In this document: in pieces, positions 1 to 8,199 of the stretch
Position numbering within the stretch: the stretch's first letter is position 1
Layout: each line of letters opens with the position of its first letter
Origin: Acidimicrobiaceae bacterium
GTDB taxonomy: Bacteria > Actinomycetota > Acidimicrobiia > Acidimicrobiales > RAAP-2
DNA length: 19,905 bases
Assembly (NCBI GenBank): GCA_030838245.1
Contig: JAUTXB010000018.1
Span: 1-19,905 of the forward strand
Direction of reading: 5' to 3'
Position numbers and translations under genes: made by a program
Notes under the pieces: generated by a model
What the model saw: the letters and a program-made list of their open reading frames with translations, nothing else
What the model was told of the DNA's origin: nothing
Databases searched by the model: none

Positions 1-354
1 CTTGGTGAGGCCGCAGCTCCACGAGCTCGTGACGGTATGATTGCCCGGCAGCTGAAACTGCAACGTCCAACCAGTGGTAGGCGCGCCGCCGTTGACAATG
101 TTGAAGTTGGCGACATAGCCGGTTCCCCAGTCGGAGGTCTTCACGAAGGTCGCAGTCAGCGAACCGCTGGTCGCCGCCGTTGCGGCCGGAGCGGCTAGGC
201 CGACCACGGCCGGGGCAGACAGCCCGGCGAGGGCGACCACGGCCAGGACACGGGGGATCCACGGCCGCCGCCTCCCCAAGGGTGGATCGGCCGAATCGAT
301 GGTCCGGTCCGTCTGTTGCGACCGGTGGTCGTGGATGAAGCGGATTACCCGCAC
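1..354 (-). CDS. Secreted protein with CBM2-like carbohydrate-binding module (N-terminal part)
   Basis: This gene is cut by the window edge; 118 codons are visible. I start it at a GTG because GAGGAGG lies seven bases upstream, whereas the nearby ATG (357-359) is in another frame and stops after four codons. The product begins with about 30 polar residues. A basic stretch (GRRRPW) and an Ala/Val/Leu-rich segment (about residues 33-58) follow, ending in AxA-type sites, so it looks like a Sec signal peptide with a long N-region. From about residue 63 it resembles a family 2 carbohydrate-binding module: SGSLTATFVKTSDWGTGYVA, a later GWTLQFQLPG and VTSSWSCGL. CBM2 modules bind cellulose, chitin or xylan and are usually attached to a secreted hydrolase or oxidase. 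Whatever catalytic domain follows lies outside the window. The gene diverges from the TetR gene and may share its operator. Confidence 0.8.
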   Translation of the reverse strand, partial: MRVIRFIHDHRSQQTDRTIDSADPPLGRRRPWIPRVLAVVALAGLSAPAVVGLAAPAATAATSGSLTATFVKTSDWGTGYVANFNIVNGGAPTTGWTLQFQLPGNHTVTSSWSCGLTK

Positions 355-415
355 GTCATGTCCTCCTCGTAGGGCCGCCGGCTCAACGCGATCGACCCTC
401 AGTCTCTTTCCTTCG

Positions 416-491
416 GTACTGACCTGTCGACCGCTCAGTAACTAGTGTGACCGAGGCTGAGTGGAATTACAAGCGGTCGACAGGTAAGTAC
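416..491. promoter_or_regulatory. 20-bp inverted repeat, probable operator pair in the CBM2/TetR divergent promoter
   Basis: The arms 416-435 (GTACTGACCTGTCGACCGCT) and 472-491 are reverse complements at 19 of 20 positions, with a 36-base spacer. The right arm ends one base before the TetR ATG at 493. Each arm contains the palindromic core GTCGAC, so each could be one dimer site. The placement between divergent genes, touching the regulator's start, is typical of an autoregulatory TetR operator. The binding itself is inferred. Confidence 0.65.
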
Positions 492-492
492 G

Positions 493-1089
493 ATGGCTTC
501 GATGGCCGAGACCGAGAAACTGACCGCACCCGAGCAGGTCAACAAGCGAGACCAGATCCGGAGCGCTGCGCTCGCCCACTTCTTGGAGCGGAGCTACTCG
601 GGTGGGTCCCTTCGTGACATTGCCAAGTCCGTCGGCATCACCATGGCGGGGCTCTACTACTACTTCCCGGCGAAGGACGACCTCATGGCCGACCTGATCG
701 CCCCGTATCTGGACGGCTTGGACGAGTTGATCGGCTCAGGCGAACGAGCGATCGAATCGGGTGAGACCCTCTCGGCCGCCACCGTCCTCGAGCGCTTCTT
801 CGATCTGATGATCGAGTTGCGCGACGTCGCCCAGCTGGTCATCCTCGACGCAGGGATCGCACGGCATCCATTGGTGGCGCCACGTGTTGCCGACCAGGCC
901 GAACGATTGGTCCGCCTGACCATGGCCGCCGCTCCATGCGAGTCGGACGAGCTCCGGGCCACCGCGGCCATTGCCATCCTCTACCGGCCGGTGGTGCGGA
1001 TCGGCTACCTGTCGGCGGTAGGCCATGCGCGCGACGAGTTGATAACCGTTGCGCTCGTCGCCCTGTGTGCTCCCTTGGTCCGGCCCTAA
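493..1089 (+). CDS. TetR/AcrR family transcriptional regulator
   Basis: The protein is 198 residues, the usual size for the family. Residues about 18-65 form the TetR DNA-binding domain: RDQIRSAALAHFLERSYSGG is followed by the helix-turn-helix SLRDIAKSVGITMAGLYYYF and then PAKDDLMADLI. The C-terminal ligand-binding half is divergent, so the effector cannot be named. The first ATG is chosen because AGG (482-484) sits about eight bases upstream; a second in-frame ATG lies three codons later. A strong inverted repeat ends just before the start codon, which suggests autorepression and joint control of the divergent CBM2 gene. The gene converges on an acyl-CoA synthetase, so an acyl-CoA ligand is possible, but only by proximity. 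Confidence 0.93.
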   Translation: MASMAETEKLTAPEQVNKRDQIRSAALAHFLERSYSGGSLRDIAKSVGITMAGLYYYFPAKDDLMADLIAPYLDGLDELIGSGERAIESGETLSAATVLERFFDLMIELRDVAQLVILDAGIARHPLVAPRVADQAERLVRLTMAAAPCESDELRATAAIAILYRPVVRIGYLSAVGHARDELITVALVALCAPLVRP

Positions 1090-1092
1090 CCG

Positions 1093-1115
1093 CCTTGGCT
1101 CGGCCAATGCCAAGG
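1093..1115. terminator. Candidate bidirectional terminator hairpin between convergent TetR and acyl-CoA synthetase genes
   Basis: CCTTGGC (1093-1099) pairs with GCCAAGG (1109-1115) around a 9-base loop, starting four bases after the TetR stop codon. There is no T-run, so efficiency is uncertain. The location in the 39-bp convergent gap supports the call. Confidence 0.5.
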
Positions 1116-1128
1116 GCCCGCGGCGGGA

Positions 1129-2628
1129 TCAGTCCTCGCCGCCATCGAGCGCGGCGGCAACGTTCCGGCGGACAAGCTTGCCTGTGTCCGTGTACGGAAG
1201 CTCTTCCCACACGACGATCTGGTCGGGTGTCTTCGAGGTTCGCAACTGCTTGCGGACGAAGGCGCGCAGCTCGTCGCCGTCGATCAATTCGCCCGCAACC
1301 GGCACGATGACCGCAGCGATCCGTTGGCCCCACTCCTCGTCGGGCACGCCGACGACGGCAACGTCGGCCACGGCTGGGTGTTGGACCAAGACCTCTTCGA
1401 TCTCGGCGGGGGCGATGTTCTCGCCACCGCGGATGATCGTGTCGTCGGTTCGTCCCTCGATGAACAGATAGCCCTCGGTGTCGAAGTAGGCGCGGTCGCG
1501 TGTGGGGAACCAACCCTGGTCATCCAGCGGCGACTTGGTCGAGAGATACTCCCCCGACACCTGCTCACCTCGGAGCCAGAGGTCGCCGGCTTGGCCGACA
1601 GGAAGCAGGGAGCCATCGGCCCCTCGCACCTCGGCCTCGATGCCGGGAATGAGGCGGCCGGCCGAACCCAGGCGGGCGCGGACATCTGCATCGTCGCTCT
1701 CGATGGCCGACCGGTGGTCCTCGGGACCGAGGAGGGCGATGGTCGAGCTGGTCTCGGTCAGGCCGTAGGCATTGACGAAGTCAGTGGTCGGAAAGAGCTC
1801 GAGGGCGCGGGCCACGATCGTCGGCGCGATCCGGGATCCCCCATAGGAGAGCGTTTGCAGGGTGGACACGCCGGCGTCGTCCTGGCCGGCCAGGGACTCG
1901 ACAATCCGCGCCAGCATGGTGGGCACCACCATGGCGTGGGTCACCTTCTCGGTGCGGACGGTGTCGAGCCACACCTCGGGGCTGAAGGCATCGAGGTAGA
2001 CGAGCCGACGACCGGCGTAGAGGTTGCTGACCAGATTGGCCACACCGGCCACGTGGTAGGGCGGGACGGTCACGGCCACGGCATCGGTCTCGTCGGCCCC
2101 ACCGAAATCGACCGAGGAAAAGACGTACGAGAGGAGGTGGCGGTGTCGCAAGATGGCCGCTTTGGGAGCCGAAGTCGTGCCGCTCGTGTAGAGGAGGACG
2201 GCGATCCCCTCTGGGTCGTTCGGCCACTCCTCGCAGACCGGACCGATTGCCGTCGATGCCATCCAGTCGTCGCGGTCGATCACCGGATGGTTGACGCCTG
2301 CCAGGCTGGCCTTGGCCAGCTCGTCTGCGATGACCAAGACGTCCTCATGCTGGTCGAGCAGTCCGGTCACCTGTTCATGGCCCAGCCGGTAGTTGATGGG
2401 CAGCACCGGGACGCCGGCCCAGGAGCTGGCGAACACGGCGACGGCGAAGGCGGGCGAGTTGGTGCCGACGTAGGCAACGTGGGCGACGCCGTCCCGTCGG
2501 ATCCTGGCCGCAGCGATGCCGGCCCGCCGGTAGAGCTCCTCGTAGCTGAGCCCATCGTCGCCGCTGCCGATGGCCACACGGGCGGGGTGGCCGGACATGG
2601 CCATATCGAGCAACATCATGAGATTCAC
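1129..2628 (-). CDS. AMP-forming acyl-CoA synthetase (ANL superfamily)
   Basis: It activates a carboxylic acid with ATP to an acyl-adenylate and then forms the CoA thioester. The 499 residues carry the family's motifs in order: the phosphate-binding loop YTSGTTSAPK (147-156), YGLTE (288-292), GWFPTRDRAYFD (372-383), GRTDDTIIRGGENIAPAEIE (392-411) and the C-terminal catalytic lysine in YTDTGKLVRR (K484). The usual TGD of the fifth core motif reads TRD, but the Asp (378) is kept. The substrate is not evident; family relatives act on fatty, aromatic or other carboxylic acids. GTG is chosen as the start because AGAGGA lies about ten bases upstream; an ATG three codons in is the alternative. It diverges from the enoyl-CoA hydratase gene, which suggests a shared acyl-CoA pathway. 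Confidence 0.93.
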   Translation of the reverse strand: MNLMMLLDMAMSGHPARVAIGSGDDGLSYEELYRRAGIAAARIRRDGVAHVAYVGTNSPAFAVAVFASSWAGVPVLPINYRLGHEQVTGLLDQHEDVLVIADELAKASLAGVNHPVIDRDDWMASTAIGPVCEEWPNDPEGIAVLLYTSGTTSAPKAAILRHRHLLSYVFSSVDFGGADETDAVAVTVPPYHVAGVANLVSNLYAGRRLVYLDAFSPEVWLDTVRTEKVTHAMVVPTMLARIVESLAGQDDAGVSTLQTLSYGGSRIAPTIVARALELFPTTDFVNAYGLTETSSTIALLGPEDHRSAIESDDADVRARLGSAGRLIPGIEAEVRGADGSLLPVGQAGDLWLRGEQVSGEYLSTKSPLDDQGWFPTRDRAYFDTEGYLFIEGRTDDTIIRGGENIAPAEIEEVLVQHPAVADVAVVGVPDEEWGQRIAAVIVPVAGELIDGDELRAFVRKQLRTSKTPDQIVVWEELPYTDTGKLVRRNVAAALDGGED

Positions 2629-2837
2629 TGTCTGGAATTCCTCTGTTCAATCGATCGCGCCCTGGAACCCTAAACGACCCCCGAACGGAGATGCGATCCC
2701 GCCAGCTTGGGGCCCGGCCCGAGTGCGTTGGTTCGGTCCTGCACAGAGGGGTGCCAGTGGCCACCAGGACATTACGATGCCCACCAGACGGACCGGCCAC
2801 CTCCGAGGGCGAGGTCCGAGGCGAAACGAGGAATCGA
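2629..2837. other. Divergent intergenic region between acyl-CoA synthetase and enoyl-CoA hydratase genes
   Basis: This 209-bp gap must carry promoters for both directions. The plus-strand frame stays open from 2691, but residues encoded there do not resemble a crotonase N-terminus. I see no strong sigma-70 boxes and no long perfect palindrome. A short TGGCCA palindrome sits near 2757-2762. It is a reasonable place for TetR or MarR operators, but I cannot point to one. Confidence 0.5.
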
Positions 2838-3596
2838 GTGTCTGACCTGGTATTGGTGGATGTAGCCGATGGCATCGCCCTGATCACCCTCAACCGTCCC
2901 GAGGCCCGAAACGCCCTGAGCTCAGACATGCTCACGCAGCTGGCGGCCCACATGGCCGGGCTCGATGCCCGCGCCGATGTGGACGTCCTCGTACTGACCG
3001 GAGCAGGACGGGCCTTCTGTGCCGGGTTGGACCTCAAAGAGATGGCCGCCTCGGGGGCGAACATTCGCCCAGGAGACGGACGGCCCTGGCCGCAGTTGGC
3101 CAAGCCGCTGATCGGTGCCGTGAACGGGGCGGCCGTCACCGGTGGGTTGGAGCTGGCCCTCGCCTGTGACTTCCTGGTTGCGTCCGACCAGGCACGCTTC
3201 GCCGACACGCACACCCGGGTCGGCCTCGTCCCGTTCTGGGGGATGTCAGTCCTCCTGCCGCAGGCGGTCGGCGTTCGGGTGGCCAGAGAGATGAGCCTGA
3301 CCGGCAACTTCATGGCTGCCGACGAGGCGTGTCGGGTCGGATTGGTCAACCGGGTGGTCCCTCACGATGAGCTCTTGACCGTGGCTCGGGCCCTGGCCGC
3401 CGACATCGCCTCGGCCGAGCCGGCCGCCACCCGGGTGCTCGTGGCCGAGTACGCCGGTTTCTCGGGTGGAGGATCGGCTGCACTGGCCGACGAGATCCGA
3501 ACGGCCGAAGCGTTTCTCGGGGCCGGCATCGATCCCGTCCTCATCGAGCAGCGTCGGATCGCCCTGCTCGAGCGAGCTCGCCAGCAAGCGGGTTGA
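2838..3596 (+). CDS. Enoyl-CoA hydratase/isomerase family protein (crotonase fold)
   Basis: The 252-residue protein has the standard crotonase size. I start it at GTG 2838 because CGAGGA ends five bases upstream and the next residues (SDLVLVDVADGIALITLNRP) match the normal family N-terminus. The oxyanion-hole segments are AGRAFCAGLDL (57-67) and VNGAAVTGGLELALACD (95-111). The first catalytic glutamate of hydratases is present in GGLEL (E105). The second, normally in the FxxPE segment, is replaced: FADTHTRVGL puts His125 there. It may therefore be a hydratase with altered mechanism, or an isomerase or other crotonase. It heads a probable plus-strand run with the HAD phosphatase (58-base gap) and MarR regulator, and diverges from the acyl-CoA synthetase. 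Confidence 0.92.
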   Translation: MSDLVLVDVADGIALITLNRPEARNALSSDMLTQLAAHMAGLDARADVDVLVLTGAGRAFCAGLDLKEMAASGANIRPGDGRPWPQLAKPLIGAVNGAAVTGGLELALACDFLVASDQARFADTHTRVGLVPFWGMSVLLPQAVGVRVAREMSLTGNFMAADEACRVGLVNRVVPHDELLTVARALAADIASAEPAATRVLVAEYAGFSGGGSAALADEIRTAEAFLGAGIDPVLIEQRRIALLERARQQAG

Positions 3597-3654
3597 CCAG
3601 GGTGCCTTCCTCGACCACCAGCCTTCCTGTCGATCCCGGAAGTGGAGTACGACT

Positions 3655-4287
3655 GTGATCCGATCCGTCATGTTCGACTTCGGAGGTGTCATTACCGACA
3701 GCCCGTTCGATGCCTTCGAGGGCTACGAGCTGGCCGAGGGGCTGCCGGTGGGCACCATTCGGACCATCAACTCGACCAATCCCCACGACAACGCGTGGGC
3801 CCAGCTCGAGCGGGGCGATGTCGGAATGTCGGAGTTCTGCGACCTCTTCGAAGCCGAAGCACTGACCGCCGGGTACCGGGTCGACGCCCGCGCCGTGATG
3901 GCGGGACTCGCCGGCAAGGTTCGCCCGGCCATGGTCGAGGCGGTGCGCCGTTGTTCGGAGCGGTTCAAGACCGCGTGTTTGACCAACAATTTCGTGTTGG
4001 ACCAGGAAGCCGATCAAGCCACAGCGCGCCCCGACATCGCCGAGATCCTCGCCTTGTTCGACATTGTGCTCGAGTCGTCCAAGCTTGGTGTGCGCAAGCC
4101 CGATCCTCGCTTCTACGAGATGGCCTGTGAGGCCTTGGCCGTGGCGCCAACAGAAGTCGTCTATCTGGACGACTTGGGCATCAACTTGAAACCAGCCCGG
4201 GCCATGGGCATGCAGACGATCAAGGTCACCGCCCCCGATGTGGCGCTGGCGGAGCTCTCGTCGATCGTGGGGATCCCCCTCGAGTGA
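3655..4287 (+). CDS. HAD superfamily hydrolase, subfamily IA (epoxide-hydrolase N-domain/YihX-like phosphatase)
   Basis: It is a 210-residue single-domain haloacid dehalogenase-like phosphohydrolase. Motif I is MFDFGGVIT with nucleophile D8. The usual second Asp of DxD is Gly10, as in the FDxGxV branch that includes YihX-type phosphatases. Motif II is CLTNN (T110), motif III is SSKLGVRKPDPRFYEMA (141-157) and motif IV is YLDDLGINLKPA (170-181, D172/D173). The start is GTG 3655 with GGAG seven bases upstream; ATG 3670 is less likely because it would remove the start of the first strand. The substrate is unknown. Related domains occur next to or fused to acyl-CoA dehydrogenases and aminoglycoside-phosphotransferase-like kinases, which fits the acyl-CoA context here. 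Confidence 0.9.
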   Translation: MIRSVMFDFGGVITDSPFDAFEGYELAEGLPVGTIRTINSTNPHDNAWAQLERGDVGMSEFCDLFEAEALTAGYRVDARAVMAGLAGKVRPAMVEAVRRCSERFKTACLTNNFVLDQEADQATARPDIAEILALFDIVLESSKLGVRKPDPRFYEMACEALAVAPTEVVYLDDLGINLKPARAMGMQTIKVTAPDVALAELSSIVGIPLE

Positions 4288-4330
4288 TGACCAGGCCCAA
4301 CCGTAGAGCCCTCCAGGTACCCTTCAGTCG

Positions 4331-4843
4331 GTGAGCGCCCGTCCCCTCAAGTTCGATCCCATCGATGAGGCTCGCTCCCAGTGGGCGAAGCGGTGGGACG
4401 CCGAAGCAAGTGACGCCATGGCCGCGGCCACGTCGATCATGCGGGCCCAACAAGTGGTCCTGGCCGCCGTCGATGAGGCATTGCGTCCGTTCGGGCTCAC
4501 CTTCGCTCGCTACGAGGGGCTGGTCCTTCTCACCTTCAGCCGTCGTGGGTCCCTCCCTCTGGGCAAGATGGGCGACCGGCTGATGATCCACCCGACCAGC
4601 GTCACCAACATCATCGACCGGCTGGAGGCCCAGGGTCTGGTGAACCGGCTGCCCCATCCCACTGACGGGCGGACCACCTTGGCCACGGTGACCCCCGAAG
4701 GACGAGCGCTGGCTAAGCGAGCCACCCGCGCCGTCAACGAGATCGCCCTCGGTCTCGGGATGCTCGACGACCGTGACCTTCGGGAGCTCTTCCGGATCGT
4801 CCGCAAGATCCGGGTGAACATCGGAGACTTCACCCCGTCGTAG
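4331..4843 (+). CDS. MarR family transcriptional regulator
   Basis: The 170-residue protein has the MarR winged helix-turn-helix between about residues 58 and 125. LPLGKMGDRLMIHPTSVTNI is the DNA-reading region, then IDRLEAQGLVNRL, and the wing PTDGRTTLATVTPEGRAL carries the conserved D-x-R. MarR proteins are dimeric repressors usually released by aromatic acids, phenolics or acyl-CoA-type ligands. The start is a GTG with only a weak AGGTACC about ten bases upstream. It is the last gene of the hydratase-HAD-MarR run, 43 bases after the HAD gene, so it may control that run and the divergent synthetase. It converges on icmF with a hairpin between them. Confidence 0.92.
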   Translation: MSARPLKFDPIDEARSQWAKRWDAEASDAMAAATSIMRAQQVVLAAVDEALRPFGLTFARYEGLVLLTFSRRGSLPLGKMGDRLMIHPTSVTNIIDRLEAQGLVNRLPHPTDGRTTLATVTPEGRALAKRATRAVNEIALGLGMLDDRDLRELFRIVRKIRVNIGDFTPS

Positions 4844-4853
4844 TGGTGTGGAG

Positions 4854-4887
4854 CCGAAGCATCCGCTCGTCGGGCGACGGATTTCGG
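4854..4887. terminator. Candidate bidirectional terminator between convergent MarR and icmF genes
   Basis: A 13-bp interrupted stem can form. CCGAA (4854-4858) pairs with TTCGG (4883-4887), ATCCG (4861-4865) with CGGAT (4878-4882), and TCG (4867-4869) with CGA (4875-4877). Bulges are on one side only and the loop is five bases. It fills most of the 53-bp convergent gap. No T-run is present. Confidence 0.6.
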
Positions 4888-4896
4888 CGGTCGGTG

Positions 4897-7800
4897 TCAG
4901 ACGTTCCGTCGGTACGAGCCGCCCACGTCGAACAGGGCGTGGGTGATCTCGCCCAGGGTGGCATGACGAACGGTGGACATCAGCTCACCGAACACGTTGC
5001 CTCCCGCTAACGCCACCTGGCGGAGGGCGTCGAGGGCTGCGTCCCGATCACCCGCGTGGCGGTGTTGGAACTCGTGCAGGCGGGTGATCTGAAGCTGTTT
5101 CTCCTCTTCGGTGGAGCGGGCCAGCTCTAGAGGACCGGTCGGCGGTTTCGCATCGGGGTCGACGAACGTGTTGACGCCGACGATGGGCAGCGTGCCGTCA
5201 TGCTTGCGGTGCTCGTAGAGCATGGAGTCGTCTTGGATCCGGCCTCGCTGATAGCCCGTCTCCATGGCCCCGAGCACACCACCGCGTTCGCTGATCCGGT
5301 CCATCTCGACCAGGACGGCTTCTTCGACCAGGTCGGTGAGCTCATCGACGATGAAGCTTCCCTGAAGGGGGTTCTCGTTGGCCGCCAATCCCCACTCCTT
5401 GTTGATGATGAGCTGGATGGCCAACGCCCGCCGGACCGACTCGCCGGTTGGTGTGGTCACCGCCTCGTCATAGGCATTGGTGTGCAAGCTGTTGGCGTTG
5501 TCGTAGATGGCGCACAGTGCTTGCAGCGTGGTCCGGATGTCGTTGAACGCCATTTCTTGGGCGTGGAGTGATCGTCCCGACGTCTGGACGTGGTACTTGA
5601 GCCTCTGAGATCGAGCATTGGCCCCGTAGGTGTCACGCATGGCGATGGCCCAGATCCGTCGGGCGACACGTCCGATCACCGTGTACTCGGGATCCATTCC
5701 GTTGGAGAAGAAGAACGAGAGGTTCGGTGCGAAGTCGTCGACGTCCATGCCCCGGGCCAGATAGGCCTCGACATACGTGAACGCATTGGCCAAGGTGAAA
5801 GCGAGCTGGGTGACCGGGTTCGCGCCGGCTTCGGCAATGTGGTAGCCCGAGATGGACACCGAGTAGAAATTCCGCACCTCGTGCTCGATGAACCATTCGG
5901 CCATGTCGGCCATGACCCCGAGGGAGAACTCGGTCGAGAAGATGCACGTGTTCTGACCCTGGTCCTCCTTCAAGATGTCGGCTTGGACAGTGCCGCGCAC
6001 CGTGTGCAGCACCTCGGCACCGACGGCGGCCTGCTCCTCGGTGCTGGCCGGGCACCCCTTTTCTGACTCGAACGATTCGAGCCGCTGGTCGATGGCCGTC
6101 GACAAGAACATGGCCAAGATGGTGGGGGCCGGACCGTTGATGGTCATCGACACCGAGGTGGTTGGGTCACACAGGTCGAACCCGTCGAAGAGCACCTTCA
6201 TGTCGTCCAAGGTGGCGATGGACACGCCCGAGGTGCCGACCTTCCCGTAGATGTCGGGTCGCTCATCGGGGTCGAATCCGTACAGGGTGACCGAGTCGAA
6301 CGCCGTCGACAGCCGGGTGGCCGGGAGCCCCGAGGCGAGGAGGTGGAACCGTCGGTTGGTGCGGAAGGGGTCGCCCTCGCCGGCGAACATGCGGGCTGGG
6401 TCCTCGCCCTCACGCTTGAAGGGGAACACGCCGGCGGTGAAAGGGAAGTGACCGGGCAGGTGCTCGGACCGGAGCCAGCGCACCAGCTCGCCGTGCTCGG
6501 TGACGCGGGGCAGCGCCACCCGGGGAATGCGGTTTCCCGAGAGCGATGTCCGCCACAGGGCGGGCTGGCTGTTGCTCGAAGCCGACGAGGAATTATCGGA
6601 CTCGGCGGGCGTGAACGCAGCGCGGACGGTGTCCCACTCCTCGAGGAGGCGGCGGCCTTCTGGGTCGCGGGCTGCGTCGACCCGTTCGGCCAGGGTGCCC
6701 AGGTCACCGACCAGCGTCCCTTCATGTTCGGCCATGGCCGTCACGGCGGCGATTTGTTGGGCCCGGCGGGCTTGGTCGGCCAGGTCGGTCGTGGTGGCGT
6801 GGTAGCCGTGCACGGTCTCGGCTATCTCGGCCAGATAGCGCCGTCTCGGCCCCGGGATGATGACCGAAGCCTTCGTCGAAGCCCGCTCGGCCACGATCGG
6901 GAGCAATCCGGGACTGGTTCCCAGGCCCGTTTTGGCCAGGCGGTCTCGGAGATGCTGGTAGAGGGCGGTCACGCCGTCGTCATTGAAGCGCGAGGCGATG
7001 GTGCCGAACACCGGCTCGGCATCGCCAGGGGCGAGACGGTGATCGCGGGACCACTGCCGACGCACCTGTCGCATGGCATCGTCGGCTCCCCGGCGGTCGA
7101 ACTTGTTGATAGCCACCGCATCGGCCAAATCGAGCATGTCGATCTTCTCGAGCTGCGAGGCAGCCCCGTACTCCGGTGTCATCACGTAGAGCGAGAGGTC
7201 GGCGATGTCCACGATGGCGGCATCTCCCTGACCGATCCCGGGAGTTTCCACGATGACCAGATCGAAGCCGGCGGCCCGGCAGGCGGCCACGATCATAGGA
7301 AGGGGCGGAGGGATCTCGGACTGCGATCCCCGGGTGGCCAGCGACCGGAAGTACACCTGGGGGGAGTCGATGGCATTCATCCGTATGCGGTCCCCGAGGA
7401 GGGCCCCGCCCCCTCGGCGCCGGGTCGGGTCGACGGCCAGCACGGCGATCCGGAGCTTGTCCTCTTGGTCCTGGCGGAACCGTCGGATGATCTCGTCGGT
7501 CAGCGACGACTTCCCCGATCCGCCCGTTCCGGTGACACCCAGTACCGGCACCGGCCGCCGCTCGGCTGCGATGCCGATCTCGTCGAGTGTGTCGGCGCCG
7601 ACGGAGCCCGCTTCGAGACCGGTTATGAGCCGGGCCAGGCTCGCGGTGTGCCCGCCATACAACGGGTCCAATGAGGCCGGCGGTTCGGCGGCCAGGTTCC
7701 GGTCGCACTCTTCGATGAGCACGTTGATCATCCGCTCGAGCCCCAGGCGCTGCCCGTCGGTGGGAGAGAAGATTCGACGGACCCCGTATGCCTCGAGCTC

Positions 7801-8193
7801 GGCGATCTCGGAGGGCACGATGACCCCGCCACCGCCGCCGTAGACGGCGATGTCACCCCGCCCTTCAGCTCGCAGTCGGTCGACCAGGTACTTGAAGTAC
7901 TCGATGTGGCCGCCCTGGTAAGAGCTGATGGCCACCCCCTGGACATCCTCAGCAATGGCCGCCGCCACCACCTCGTCGACCGAGCGATTGTGGCCGAGGT
8001 GGACGACCTCGGCTCCTTGGGCCTGAAGCAGCCGCCGCATGATGTTGATGGCCGCATCGTGCCCATCGAACAGGCTGGCCGCGGTGACGAACCGGACCGG
8101 GTGGGTTGGACGGTGGAGGGAGGCCTTCCCGTCGACCCCGTCCGCGGCCGTCTCGGCCGGGCTGGAGGACTGGGCCTCGCTGGGGGAGCTCAT
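4897..8193 (-). CDS. icmF: Fused isobutyryl-CoA mutase IcmF (B12 domain, G-protein chaperone, mutase)
   Basis: This 1098-residue protein interconverts isobutyryl-CoA and n-butyryl-CoA with adenosylcobalamin. The domain order is that of IcmF. The N-terminal B12-binding domain (about 32-165) has DGHDAAINIMRRLLQ, with His45 as lower cobalt ligand. The MeaB-like GTPase (about 215-420) has a P-loop GVTGTGGSGKSS, switch ETPGIGQGD (316-324) and base-recognition NKFD (363-366). The C-terminal mutase barrel starts near 545. Active-site segments TAGVFPFKREGEDPARMFAG and DQGQNTCIFSTEF carry the Phe and Gln described for isobutyryl-CoA mutases; methylmalonyl-CoA mutase has Tyr and Arg there, and pivalyl-CoA mutases reportedly other residues. 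No ribosome site precedes the ATG, but a promoter ends six bases before it, so the message may be leaderless. It is last in a four-gene minus-strand run. Confidence 0.95.
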   Translation of the reverse strand: MSSPSEAQSSSPAETAADGVDGKASLHRPTHPVRFVTAASLFDGHDAAINIMRRLLQAQGAEVVHLGHNRSVDEVVAAAIAEDVQGVAISSYQGGHIEYFKYLVDRLRAEGRGDIAVYGGGGGVIVPSEIAELEAYGVRRIFSPTDGQRLGLERMINVLIEECDRNLAAEPPASLDPLYGGHTASLARLITGLEAGSVGADTLDEIGIAAERRPVPVLGVTGTGGSGKSSLTDEIIRRFRQDQEDKLRIAVLAVDPTRRRGGGALLGDRIRMNAIDSPQVYFRSLATRGSQSEIPPPLPMIVAACRAAGFDLVIVETPGIGQGDAAIVDIADLSLYVMTPEYGAASQLEKIDMLDLADAVAINKFDRRGADDAMRQVRRQWSRDHRLAPGDAEPVFGTIASRFNDDGVTALYQHLRDRLAKTGLGTSPGLLPIVAERASTKASVIIPGPRRRYLAEIAETVHGYHATTTDLADQARRAQQIAAVTAMAEHEGTLVGDLGTLAERVDAARDPEGRRLLEEWDTVRAAFTPAESDNSSSASSNSQPALWRTSLSGNRIPRVALPRVTEHGELVRWLRSEHLPGHFPFTAGVFPFKREGEDPARMFAGEGDPFRTNRRFHLLASGLPATRLSTAFDSVTLYGFDPDERPDIYGKVGTSGVSIATLDDMKVLFDGFDLCDPTTSVSMTINGPAPTILAMFLSTAIDQRLESFESEKGCPASTEEQAAVGAEVLHTVRGTVQADILKEDQGQNTCIFSTEFSLGVMADMAEWFIEHEVRNFYSVSISGYHIAEAGANPVTQLAFTLANAFTYVEAYLARGMDVDDFAPNLSFFFSNGMDPEYTVIGRVARRIWAIAMRDTYGANARSQRLKYHVQTSGRSLHAQEMAFNDIRTTLQALCAIYDNANSLHTNAYDEAVTTPTGESVRRALAIQLIINKEWGLAANENPLQGSFIVDELTDLVEEAVLVEMDRISERGGVLGAMETGYQRGRIQDDSMLYEHRKHDGTLPIVGVNTFVDPDAKPPTGPLELARSTEEEKQLQITRLHEFQHRHAGDRDAALDALRQVALAGGNVFGELMSTVRHATLGEITHALFDVGGSYRRNV

Positions 8194-8199
8194 CTCTGC

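Noticed and set aside
1324..2673. 449-codon plus-strand open frame opposite the acyl-CoA synthetase
   Set aside because: It has no family motifs and mirrors a gene with all ANL motifs; long antisense frames are expected at this GC content.
2691..2837. N-terminal 49-residue extension of the enoyl-CoA hydratase
   Set aside because: The extension has no crotonase similarity, whereas GTG 2838 has a good ribosome site and gives the standard family start.
5629..5657. TGTCACG inside icmF as another ECF41-type promoter
   Set aside because: No CGTC follows at 16 bases, and the site is within the coding sequence.
6343..7674. 443-codon plus-strand open frame opposite icmF
   Set aside because: It lies fully inside icmF, which has intact domains; composition is Gly/Arg/Asp-rich with no recognisable domain.
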